DNA of 64,000 bases from Paracoccaceae bacterium (GTDB taxonomy: Bacteria > Pseudomonadota > Alphaproteobacteria > Rhodobacterales > Rhodobacteraceae): contig JAMWZC010000004.1 in NCBI GenBank assembly GCA_024304985.1, positions 62,001 to 126,000 of the forward strand. The letters run 5' to 3'. The translations under genes and the position numbers were made by a program. How positions within the stretch are numbered: position 1 is the stretch's first letter; every line of letters begins with the position of its first letter. The notes below the pieces were generated by a model. It was not told the DNA's origin. It was given only the letters and a program-made list of their open reading frames with translations, and did no database searches. Positions 1-8,219 of the stretch are shown one piece after another.

Positions 1-259
1 CGCGCTCAATCTTTACCTACCGTTCGACAGACAGGCAGCTGCCGCGGTGCAGCCACCATCCTCGAAACAGGTTGTTCGATGGGTAAAATGTGCGCCAAAA
101 TCGCCCATCTGTGGTCTTTTTGCTGTCATAATTTTAGAATATCAAGTGGGTAAGAATGTGCTTTTTGAGAGGGTAATCCGTTCCAAGGCACTATGATGTA
201 GGGAAAAACAATAGCTTTGGCCTCTTGTCCGATAGCAAGCTTTGGAGGTCCGTTAGGAC
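1..259. other. Upstream non-coding stretch
   Basis: No convincing gene is seen. The overlapping minus-strand reading frame at 126-410 runs into the kinase start and has no recognisable domain. A weak GGAG lies 13 bases before the kinase ATG. The window edge cuts whatever lies to the left. Confidence 0.4.
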
Positions 260-1657
260 ATGGCGCTCGTCGAGAATTTCCTGCCCAAGAAGGATGATTG
301 GTATGCGACTGCTCATCTAGAGCAGCAGTTGAAAGACTATGCTGCGATCGGTGAGAAACTGATCTGGCAGCGTCAGGCAATTTTTTTGGCGGCGACCATT
401 CTCGCTGCATTCTACGTCGATCCGGTCGTGTCGTTCTCGTCCTACGCAGCGGTGCTGTTTACGGAGGTGCTGGATCTTGTCCTCTCACGGAGACTACGCC
501 GGTGGACCGATGGGGAGCCTGAAAAATCGTTCAAGTTCCTTAGATGGGTGATGTTCAACACTGTAGCGAGCGCAGGGGCTATCAGTCTTTTTGTGGTTCT
601 TATCACCCTGCAGCAAGGCCCAAATGGACACTTCACACCGTTGTTTTTTCTGGTTGCGGCATCGCTTTTTGCTGCGGTTAACAACCACCAGCTTCTTCCA
701 GCATTGTTTCTACGACTGATCATTTATGGCGCGACATTCATGTTCATCGCGACTTGGGACCTTATCCGCCTGAGCCCTCCGATAAATTCAGAAGTATGGT
801 TGCAGTTCTTCACTGTAGCTTTTGTGCTGTATTTTATCGTCGATTGTTCAATGGTCTTCCTCAAACTCTATAGGCAGGGACTGGAACATATCGATGAGCT
901 TAGGCAGGAACATGAAAAAACTAAGGTCGCACTAATGGCTAAATCGCAATTTCTTTCGACTGTTAGCCACGAACTTCGCACCCCTCTGACCTCGGTTAAA
1001 GGAGCACTGGAACTGGTAAGAAGCGGAGTCATGGGGCCATTGCCTAATAATATTCAACCTGCCATTAATACCGCGGCGAGAAACAGCAAGCGCCTTGCTG
1101 ATTTGATTAACGATCTTTTGGATCTTCAACAAATCGAGACTGGCGAGATGGCTTTTCGCTTCAAGTTAGTGAACGTGCGAGAGCTTGTGAGTGATGCAGT
1201 TATTATGAGCAAGCCCTACGCTGATCAGTTAGATGTTTCCTTGTCAGTCACTAACGCAGACGAAGATATTTTCATTAAGGGAGATGTAGATCGCTTGCAG
1301 CAAGTGATGGCAAACTTGATTTCAAACGCCTCTAAGTTTTCGCACAGGGGCGATACTGTAACCATTTCAGTAAGTCGAACCCAAAACCGTGTACGTATCA
1401 ACGTCAAAGACAATGGCACAGGGATCCCTGAGGATGCGAAAGAGCGCGTTTTCGGACGTTTCAGTCAAGTCAGTTCGTCAGATCTGCGCAAGTTCAGCGG
1501 GACAGGACTTGGCATGAACATCTCGAAAAAAATCGTTGAACGCCACGGGGGACAGATCGACTATGAAAGCATCGTCGGATGTGGGACGACGTTCTTCATT
1601 GAGTTCGGGCTTGTGCTACCCCAGCCCGAAGTTCCGAGTGTTCAACCTATCAGTTAA
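260..1657 (+). CDS. Orphan membrane-bound sensor histidine kinase
   Basis: The 465-aa protein has about five hydrophobic segments between residues 35 and 200 (a MASE-like membrane sensor). A short linker leads to a HisKA dimerisation domain with the phospho-acceptor in SHELRTPL (His237), then a HATPase_c domain with the N box (NLISNASKF), the G1 box DNGTGIP and the G2 box GTGLGM. By family knowledge it autophosphorylates His and passes phosphate to a response regulator. No receiver-domain gene is adjacent, so its partner is elsewhere. The next gene on the same strand, a P450, is 489 bases away, so a shared operon is doubtful. Base composition is AT-richer than the catabolic locus, which suggests acquisition. 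Confidence 0.9.
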   Translation: MALVENFLPKKDDWYATAHLEQQLKDYAAIGEKLIWQRQAIFLAATILAAFYVDPVVSFSSYAAVLFTEVLDLVLSRRLRRWTDGEPEKSFKFLRWVMFNTVASAGAISLFVVLITLQQGPNGHFTPLFFLVAASLFAAVNNHQLLPALFLRLIIYGATFMFIATWDLIRLSPPINSEVWLQFFTVAFVLYFIVDCSMVFLKLYRQGLEHIDELRQEHEKTKVALMAKSQFLSTVSHELRTPLTSVKGALELVRSGVMGPLPNNIQPAINTAARNSKRLADLINDLLDLQQIETGEMAFRFKLVNVRELVSDAVIMSKPYADQLDVSLSVTNADEDIFIKGDVDRLQQVMANLISNASKFSHRGDTVTISVSRTQNRVRINVKDNGTGIPEDAKERVFGRFSQVSSSDLRKFSGTGLGMNISKKIVERHGGQIDYESIVGCGTTFFIEFGLVLPQPEVPSVQPIS

Positions 1658-2146
1658 AAAAAATCCATTATTTAAAGCGAACTTGATCTGAATTCGTCAA
1701 GCTACCTCCGAAAAATTGCGACTGAAATCTTAAAGCTTAAAGCTTAAACTTTTTGATAGCCTCTCAGGCTGCCCGCGAGCGAAGTGGCTTCCAGAAGAGT
1801 AAATGATATATTCCAATTAAGGAATGCTGCGTGCGCCTGCCGAGTGAGACTCAATCGTCGATCCACAAACACAGTTGTCGATAGTTTTGCGGCCTGAAAG
1901 GCTCTTGGCTTGCGAAGCTCCGATGATGAATCGCATCATATTTACGGATTGATATCTTGAACAAAGTGCTAGAAGTTGCACTTTGGCTGTGTCGATCGCT
2001 ACACCACATCATTGGATCCAAGACGACTGAGTTCGCTGCGTCGCAGCGTTTGCAATGATCTCCAAACGGCGTGAGGTGGTGTAAAGCTTTTCAATGTCAC
2101 AAAGCGCGCATCGCTTGGTCAATCCAGGACAAAGAGGCAAAAAAAA
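1658..2146. other. 489-base intergenic region
   Basis: No gene is recognisable. Visible structure is a tandem TTAAAGC repeat near 1734-1748 and short complementary segments near 2001-2010 and 2075-2084 (ACACCAC and GTGGTGT). The AGAGG at 2134-2138 is the ribosome-binding site of the P450. The region presumably holds the P450 promoter, but I cannot place one confidently. Confidence 0.4.
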
Positions 2147-3523
2147 TTGCAATCCGATCAAGAGCTTAAAACACCCATTGCGACGCCCGTTCAACAGAGC
2201 TCACTAGTTTCCGCACGACTAGCAACGACTGATGTTGGTCTGTTAGATTTTGCACAGAAGGCAGGGAAGAATATTTTCTCGGTCATCCCCGACGCCACTA
2301 TGAGGCAGACCTATCTTAGGGGCCCTGGCAACATTCATTATGTTTGCGACCCTGATGTCGTCACTGAACTTCTTGCCGGAGCAGGTCGAAGCTTCCCAAA
2401 GTCGCAGTTTACTCGGAACGTAATAGGACCTGCAGTAGGTAACGGAATGATCCTATCGGAGGGAGAGAAGTGGCGAGAGCAAAGGCACCGATATGCACCA
2501 CTGTTCGCCGCGCGAAATCTACCGGTTTTGACCAGTCACTTTGCTGCCACAGGTGAAGAGTTGGCTACGTTTCTAGCAAACGCAAACGGTGAGGTTGATG
2601 TTGCAGATACCGCTCAAGAAGCAACCCTTGCGAATATTTCTCGCGTTATGTTCTCGGGGAATCAAGCGGTTGCTAAGCGTGATGTGCGAGATGGAATGCG
2701 GAGATTCACTGATTACATAAGCTATATGTCTCTTTTCGACTTGATGGGTTTGCCTACCTGGTTGCCTCGCCTCAAATGGTTGAGGAGCAAGAAAGCGATA
2801 ACAGATTTAAGGAACCTGACACGCAGTGTTATTCAAATTCGACAGGCCCAAAGACATGAGAAACCTGAGGATTTCCTCGATTTGCTGATTGAGGCTCTGG
2901 AAACCGATAAGGAAGATATCGAAACTACGATCGACAACTTGTTGACCTTCGTTGCTGCTGGCTATGAGACCTCTGCCAACACGATAGCTTGGGCTCTTTA
3001 TTTGTTGGCTGTTTACCCGGAAACTCAAAAGAAGTTGCATTTAGAGATAAAAGAAGCTTGTGCGGATGGGCCGATTTCCTTTGAATCGCTTCCACTTATG
3101 CCATTCTTGCAGGCCCATGTGCGAGAGACACTCAGGCTATATCCAGCAGGAGCACTTTTTGCGCGAGATGCCACAGTTGATACTGAAATAGGGGGAGTTT
3201 TATTTAAGAAAGGGGATGTGATTATGTTCCCTGTTTACTCGCTGCACAGAAATGAGATGCTTTGGGAGAAGCCCCAAGAGTACCAACTTGAGAGATTTCT
3301 TGATCGTAAGTATAAACGCGGGCAGTATATGCCATTTGGGGATGGACCACGGATCTGCATCGGTGCCCAATATGCCGAGACAGAGATAATGGTTCTGTTG
3401 GCGACTGCTCTTAGGCGAGTATTTTTTAGCTTAAGCTCACACCCGATACCCGAGCCAAATCTAACTTTCACGATGCGTCCTAGTGGGCCCATGATACTTA
3501 TCTCGACGCCCTACCTGAAGTAA
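2147..3523 (+). CDS. Cytochrome P450
   Basis: The 458-aa protein shows all P450 landmarks: I-helix oxygen-activation motif AGYETS, K-helix ETLR (ExxR), and heme-binding loop PFGDGPRICIG with the thiolate cysteine at about residue 404. It is a soluble b-type heme monooxygenase that inserts one oxygen atom into an organic substrate using electrons from a redox partner; no ferredoxin or reductase gene is adjacent. The general form resembles bacterial fatty-acid or CYP4/CYP102-like enzymes more than class I camphor P450s. The start is TTG at 2147, with AGAGG nine bases upstream; no ATG fits the N-terminus. Substrate unknown. Confidence 0.93.
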   Translation: MQSDQELKTPIATPVQQSSLVSARLATTDVGLLDFAQKAGKNIFSVIPDATMRQTYLRGPGNIHYVCDPDVVTELLAGAGRSFPKSQFTRNVIGPAVGNGMILSEGEKWREQRHRYAPLFAARNLPVLTSHFAATGEELATFLANANGEVDVADTAQEATLANISRVMFSGNQAVAKRDVRDGMRRFTDYISYMSLFDLMGLPTWLPRLKWLRSKKAITDLRNLTRSVIQIRQAQRHEKPEDFLDLLIEALETDKEDIETTIDNLLTFVAAGYETSANTIAWALYLLAVYPETQKKLHLEIKEACADGPISFESLPLMPFLQAHVRETLRLYPAGALFARDATVDTEIGGVLFKKGDVIMFPVYSLHRNEMLWEKPQEYQLERFLDRKYKRGQYMPFGDGPRICIGAQYAETEIMVLLATALRRVFFSLSSHPIPEPNLTFTMRPSGPMILISTPYLK

Positions 3524-3716
3524 GCGTCACATTTTTTAATCATACTGTAGATACAAAAGGCTATCGATGCGCAATGTGAGTTGGCAATTGAAAGCTGTCA
3601 TCAAGAGCGCAAGTCACCACTTATCTCGCATCCAAATGATGACATCTTATTGTCTTTTTAATGCCAAAATGAATGAGTACTTTTTCTATAAATTCGCTCG
3701 AATTTAATTCTTATCT

Positions 3717-3745
3717 TTGATTCGGGAAAATGGATTAGGTATAAT
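3717..3745 (+). promoter_or_regulatory. Sigma70-type promoter
   Basis: TTGATT at 3717-3722, a 17-base spacer and TATAAT at 3740-3745 give a near-consensus housekeeping promoter. It ends 20 bases before the ATG at 3766, with a GGGGGAG ribosome-binding site between. A start site near 3752 is inferred. Confidence 0.7.
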
Positions 3746-3765
3746 TAGGATTTTGGGGGAGAAGC

Positions 3766-4263
3766 ATGCCTGATGAGCTCTTGGTAAAGGCCAGCTACTA
3801 TCATGATGCCGATGAATTATTTGAAAGAGCAAGTAATTTCTCAGACTTGATCGATGTTACCAGCAGGATCAATACGTATCGTGGTTTGCCACCTGTTCCC
3901 ATGGAAGAAGGCAAAACCTATAATACAGACATTAAGATTCTGGGTATGTTCAGATGTGATAATTACGGTATCAACATAAACAAAGTCTGTCACAAAGAGC
4001 TCTTAATGGAAAGTTTTGAGTCAAATGATGTGGTCAAATTGTGGTCTCATAGGCTCCAGATCAAGCCAACAGAGTACGGCTCGATCTGGATTGACCGCGT
4101 CATTATAAACGCGGGTAGGAGAACTCCGATTATATCGCGCTATGCAAGGTTCATGTATCAGCACAGACACAAACACCGGGGAGGGCACAATATCGAAGCA
4201 AGCCTCAGGAAAACATGTCGACGCGTTGAGTTGGAGCGGCCTGTATTCTATCCGGCAGAGTAA
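3766..4263 (+). CDS. Hypothetical protein, 165 aa
   Basis: I do not recognise this protein. It has no signal peptide or membrane segment. The middle contains two Cys (RCDNYG and KVCHKE), and the C-terminal third is very basic (YQHRHKHRGGHN), suggesting nucleic-acid or polyanion contact, but that is only a guess. It has a near-consensus promoter and a strong ribosome-binding site, so it is probably expressed. An IS3-type element starts about 105 bases after its stop, so the C-terminus may or may not be original. AT-rich codon use marks it as accessory. Confidence 0.6.
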   Translation: MPDELLVKASYYHDADELFERASNFSDLIDVTSRINTYRGLPPVPMEEGKTYNTDIKILGMFRCDNYGININKVCHKELLMESFESNDVVKLWSHRLQIKPTEYGSIWIDRVIINAGRRTPIISRYARFMYQHRHKHRGGHNIEASLRKTCRRVELERPVFYPAE

Positions 4264-4453
4264 CTCGGATCTGTCTCGGCTTGGTGAGACTTTGATGCTT
4301 TTTAGCTTCATTTTTCTCAAAATCACCTAGTTTGTCCGACTTGTGCTGGTCTCTTGAGCGGGTGGCGTTGTCTGACGTCAGCCCCCATGGGACAGTTTCG
4401 GCATATTGCGGAACGGAGGGTTTCCGGCTCATCGTAGCCTTCATGGAGCGAAG

Positions 4454-4801
4454 ATGAGCAAGAAACCCGTGACACGGAAAGCCGGGGCCGAGAGGGTCGT
4501 TAAAGACATCCCCCGCGCGGCCCGCAAGTTTCACAGCGCGGAAGAGAACATCCGCGTTGTCGAGGCTGGGCTTCGCGGCGAAGACAGCATCTCGGAGCAG
4601 TGCCGCCGGGAGGGGATCTACCAGAGCCTGTATTACAGCTGGTCGAAGGAATTTCTCGAAGCGGGAAAGAAGCGCCTGGCAGGTGATACGATGCGTCAGG
4701 CTACCAGCGCGGAGGTCAAGGACCTGCGTTCCGAGTCTCTGGCCCTCAAGGAGGTTGTCGCTGATCTGACCCTTGAGAACCGGGTCCTCATAAAAACATG
4801 A
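4454..4801 (+). CDS. IS3-family transposase OrfA
   Basis: A 115-aa helix-turn-helix protein of the transposase_8 type (EENIRVVEAGLRGEDSI, then the recognition-helix region REGIYQSLYYSWSKEF) with a C-terminal leucine-rich coiled coil (LRSESLALKEVVADLTLEN). It binds the IS ends and fuses to OrfB by ribosomal frameshifting in active members. The start at 4454 has GGAGCGAAG upstream. Its stop overlaps the orfB start (ATGA at 4798-4801), next to an A-rich stretch suited to slippage. Confidence 0.8.
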   Translation: MSKKPVTRKAGAERVVKDIPRAARKFHSAEENIRVVEAGLRGEDSISEQCRREGIYQSLYYSWSKEFLEAGKKRLAGDTMRQATSAEVKDLRSESLALKEVVADLTLENRVLIKT

Positions 4802-5885
4802 GGGGGGCTTGGGGGCGACGGCGAATGAGATACCCGGCATCCGAGAAGCTCGAGATCATTCGCATCTTCGAGCAATCCCACCTTCCGGTCCGCCGAACCC
4901 TGGCCCAGATTGGCATTCCGCCCAAAACTTTTTACCGCTGGTATGATCGCTACGTCGAGCATGGCCCGGAAGGGTTGGAAAACCGCTCATCACGGCCGTC
5001 CAAGGTCTGGAACCGCATCCCGGATCCTGTGCGTGAGCAGATTGTGGACTTGGCGCTCAACGAGCCTAACTTGTCTCCGCGGGAGCTGGCCGTCCGCTTC
5101 ACCGACACGGAAAAGTCTTTTGTGTCAGAAGCTTCGGTCTATCGACTGCTCAAGTCCTATGACCTGATCACCAGCCCTGCATATGTCGTCGTCAAAGCCG
5201 CTGACGAGTTCCGGGAAAAGACGACCCGGCCGAACCAGATGCGCCTCTTGGGCATACTGCGCATATCCTGCCGGGCGGCGGGCAGACCGACTTTACCTAT
5301 CTCAAGGTGATTGGCTGGTGCTGGTTCTATCTGTCCACCGTATTGGATGGCTTCCCGCGCTACATCGTTGGCTGGAAGCCCTGCACCAATATGGGGGCAG
5401 ACGATGTCAGCGCGACACTCGACATTGCCTTGGCCGCATCAGGGTGCGACAGCGTCACCGTGCTGCACAAGTCGCGGCTGCTTAGCGATAACGGCCCCTG
5501 TTACAACGCGGGGGATCTCGCCAAATACCTCGAAAAGAACGGCATGGATCACGTGCGCGGGGCTCCCAACCACCCCCAGACGCAAGGCAAGATCGAGCGC
5601 TGGCACCAGACCCTCAAGAACGTTCGCTGGGGATTTGATCCCCCGGATCAAATCCTTGCCCGCCTCCCCCTCCTCGAAAATTATTATCTGGAGGGCGAAC
5701 TCGAGGCGGCCATCACCGCCTTTGTCGAGCACTACAAGCATCGCCGATATCACGAAAGCTTCGGCAATCTGACACCCGCCGACGTCTACTTCGGGCGTGG
5801 CCCGGCAATCCTGGCAGAGAGGGAGAAGATCAAAACACAGACCATGCAGAACCGGCGCTTGATCCATCAGCGCCAAGCAGCATAA
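4798..5885 (+). pseudogene. IS3-family transposase OrfB (DDE), frameshifted
   Basis: The N-terminal half (HTH_21-like, then the helix LSPRELAVRF) reads in one frame to the sequence TTRPNQM near 5240. The catalytic rve domain continues in another frame from QTDFTYLK near 5283. Between them sit about 38 extra bases relative to the usual joined motif (NQM-W-QTDF). The DDE residues are all present: D in QTDF, D in SDNGP and E in GKIERWHQT. The insertion breaks the reading frame, so no full-length transposase can be made without a second frameshift event. Confidence 0.8.
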
Positions 5886-5957
5886 CGTCAACCAAAAGAG
5901 CCGGAGCCCTCCAGACCAAAAACACACCGTCTGTTCCAAATCATTCGACGACGGACA

Positions 5958-6254
5958 CTGCTCAGCCACACATGCATAACTCTCTAGAACACCGGAAAAA
6001 TCCTGCTGCCTCAAAACGGAGAGAATGCTTTCGCATGGGCCAACTGGCGGAGGGGATGGGACTGAGGTCAAACCTTCTCTGCCAGCAGGCGCATAAGGGC
6101 GCTTCTTGGAAATTTGGGCTTCTTGATAGCTTCTTGGGTGGCTGAAAGTGAGAGAGCTTCTCGAGTATGGTGGAGGCGCAAAGCGGCCACGCATTCCCGA
6201 GAGGCTGGTTGCCAATGCAAGTGGCCCGACATTCCCTGCCGGGCCACTATCACA
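5958..6254. other. Spacer between IS element and hyuB
   Basis: About 300 bases with no recognised gene. Short frames on both strands have no domain signature. It lies just after the stop of hyuB and may contain transposon remnants, but I cannot name any. Confidence 0.35.
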
Positions 6255-8216
6255 TCAGTTCCAATGGGCGACGGAGCGTTTTTCGAAACTTTCGCGGAAC
6301 TGGCGTGTCGAATTGGGCATCAACTCGCCCGTCCCCCAGTCCAGGATGACCGCGTATTTGCGTACCGCGTCCATCTCATCGATCTCGCCGTTGCGGTACA
6401 TGTCCGAGACGATCTCGGGGTCCATCCGGGCCCAGTCGACGCGATTTGCGCGGATATGCGCCCGCGCCTTTTCGGTGGCCGCTGCATCGATCTCATAGTC
6501 CAGCATATCAGCGTCGATCACCTTGACCACCACACCGTAATCAAGCTCGGCACGCCGGACCGACACATACTCGTCGATCACATCTTGCAGGACACGTGCG
6601 GGGTCGCGCTCCATCGGATCGCCGTAACCACCGCCGCCTGCGGTGGGACGGGTGAACTTGTCGCCGCTCTTGATCTTGTAGTTCGAGAAGACCGAACCAA
6701 GCCATTTCTCCTCGCCGGTGTCGGCATGCTTGATCATCAGGCCATGCGGCATGGAGGGCAGACCGCCCTCGACACCCCAGACCACCGCCCGTTCCCGGTC
6801 GCAGATATAGGACATTACAGTGTTTTCGGCTTCCAGCAAAGTTGACGCTTTGATCACGCCCGCGCCACCACGCCACTTGCCCGGCCCCGGGCTGTCCTGC
6901 TTGATCTGGAATTCGTCGGCACGCGTGGGGTTCACCCGCTCATTCCCTTCCGAGGGTTGCGACATCAAACCGGTGCCGAAACATGCGGTGGTCACGTCGC
7001 TGCCATCCTTGCCGTTGCGCCCGCCCCAGCCGCCAGGCAGCCATTCGTAGAACATGTAGATCGGCTTGTCCGGCTTGCGCAGATCGTTGCCCCCGGCCAG
7101 CAGATATTCCAGATTGAAGGCGCAGGCGATCGCGCGCTCCGGCATAATCTTCGACCACATCTCGAAGATCGCGTTCATGATCTTCTCGAAAGGCATCAGG
7201 AAGCCGGTCACGGCCACGGGCCATTCGGCGCTGACGACGCTGTTCTTGGGCGCCTTGACCTCGACCATGCGGTAGAACCCGCTGTTGAGCGGCAAATCGG
7301 GGAAAAACGTCTTCATCCCCGCCACCACGGCAGAGAACGTGGCACCATGGGCCGAGTTGTATATCGACGAAATCGTCGGGTGGCTGCCCTCGAAATCATA
7401 GACGATCTGATCGCCCTTGATCGTCATCTTTATGTGGATAGGGATCATCCCCTCGCCCGCACCGGGATCTCGGTCGATGTAATCCACCGCCTCCCACGTG
7501 CCATCAGGCAGATCCGCGATCCGCTGGCGCACGGCGCGCTCGACATAGTCCTGCACCGCTTCCATGCCCTGCGTGACCTGATCGCGGCCATATTTGCCAA
7601 CCAATCGCTGAAGCTCGCGTTCGGCCACCTGCGTGGCCTGCGCCTGCGAATGGATGTCCCCGATGATCGAGGCCGGATCGCGCGTGTTGGCCGCGATCAT
7701 GTTCGCCACATCGGCGCAGAACTTGCCCTTATGGAACAGCCGGATCGGTGTGATCCGCACCGCCTCGCCGAACATTTCATGCGCGGCGACGTTGAACGAT
7801 CCCGGAACGGAACCGCCCAGATCGGACCAGTGCCCGTTGGATTGAGAAAAGCCGATCAGCGTTTCCTCATCAAAGATCGGCCGGATCAGGCGCACATCGC
7901 TGAAATGCGTGCCGCCCGCGTAAGGGTCATTGATCGCATAGACATCGCCCGGATACATGTCGCCCTTGAAGACGCGGATCACGTCCTTGCAGGTGTAATG
8001 TAACGTGCCCACATGCACCGCGATGTCCGAGTTGCCCTGAGCTACGCAGTTGCCCTCGGCATCGTGCAGACCGTTCGAGAAATCACGATTGTAGATCACG
8101 AAGGAATAGCAGGTCCGCAGCATCTGTTCGGCCATCTGGTCGACCGAAGTGATGAAGGAATTCTTGAGAACCTCGAATGTGACCGGGTCCAGGTCCTGTT
8201 TGGCTGTACTGTTCAT
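6255..8216 (-). CDS. hyuB: Hydantoinase B / oxoprolinase subunit B family
   Basis: 653 aa, the usual length of HyuB. The N-terminus (DPVTFEVLKNSF, then AEQMLRTCYSFVIYNRDFS) and the segment DVYAINDPYAGGTH are hallmarks of the hydantoinase B/oxoprolinase family; the C-terminal part contains the G-rich PTAGGGGYGDP. With HyuA it forms an ATP-dependent ring-opening amidohydrolase (N-methylhydantoinase or 5-oxoprolinase type), or in some relatives an ATP-dependent carboxylase. The ATG follows the hyuA stop by 3 bases, so the two are co-translated. Substrate cannot be decided from sequence. Confidence 0.9.
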   Translation of the reverse strand: MNSTAKQDLDPVTFEVLKNSFITSVDQMAEQMLRTCYSFVIYNRDFSNGLHDAEGNCVAQGNSDIAVHVGTLHYTCKDVIRVFKGDMYPGDVYAINDPYAGGTHFSDVRLIRPIFDEETLIGFSQSNGHWSDLGGSVPGSFNVAAHEMFGEAVRITPIRLFHKGKFCADVANMIAANTRDPASIIGDIHSQAQATQVAERELQRLVGKYGRDQVTQGMEAVQDYVERAVRQRIADLPDGTWEAVDYIDRDPGAGEGMIPIHIKMTIKGDQIVYDFEGSHPTISSIYNSAHGATFSAVVAGMKTFFPDLPLNSGFYRMVEVKAPKNSVVSAEWPVAVTGFLMPFEKIMNAIFEMWSKIMPERAIACAFNLEYLLAGGNDLRKPDKPIYMFYEWLPGGWGGRNGKDGSDVTTACFGTGLMSQPSEGNERVNPTRADEFQIKQDSPGPGKWRGGAGVIKASTLLEAENTVMSYICDRERAVVWGVEGGLPSMPHGLMIKHADTGEEKWLGSVFSNYKIKSGDKFTRPTAGGGGYGDPMERDPARVLQDVIDEYVSVRRAELDYGVVVKVIDADMLDYEIDAAATEKARAHIRANRVDWARMDPEIVSDMYRNGEIDEMDAVRKYAVILDWGTGELMPNSTRQFRESFEKRSVAHWN

Positions 8217-8219
8217 GGC

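Larger units (their letters stand above)
4369..5957 (+). mobile_element. IS3-family insertion sequence, degenerate
   Basis: About 1.59 kb containing overlapping orfA and orfB on the plus strand. Imperfect terminal inverted repeats beginning TGTCTGACGTC (left) and, on the opposite strand, TGTCCGTCGTC (right) mark likely ends at 4369 and 5957, in the TG...CA form of the family. No matching 3-5 bp target duplication is visible in the flanks (GCGT and CTGC), and orfB is frameshifted, so the copy is probably immobile by itself. End placement is by eye. Confidence 0.65.

Noticed and set aside
5439-6215. 258-codon minus-strand frame over the IS3 element
   Set aside because: Mostly antisense to the transposase catalytic domain; no recognisable protein.
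6957-8003. 348-codon plus-strand frame inside hyuB
   Set aside because: Exact antisense of a well-supported HyuB; Arg/His/Asp-rich composition of a GC-rich shadow frame and no domain.
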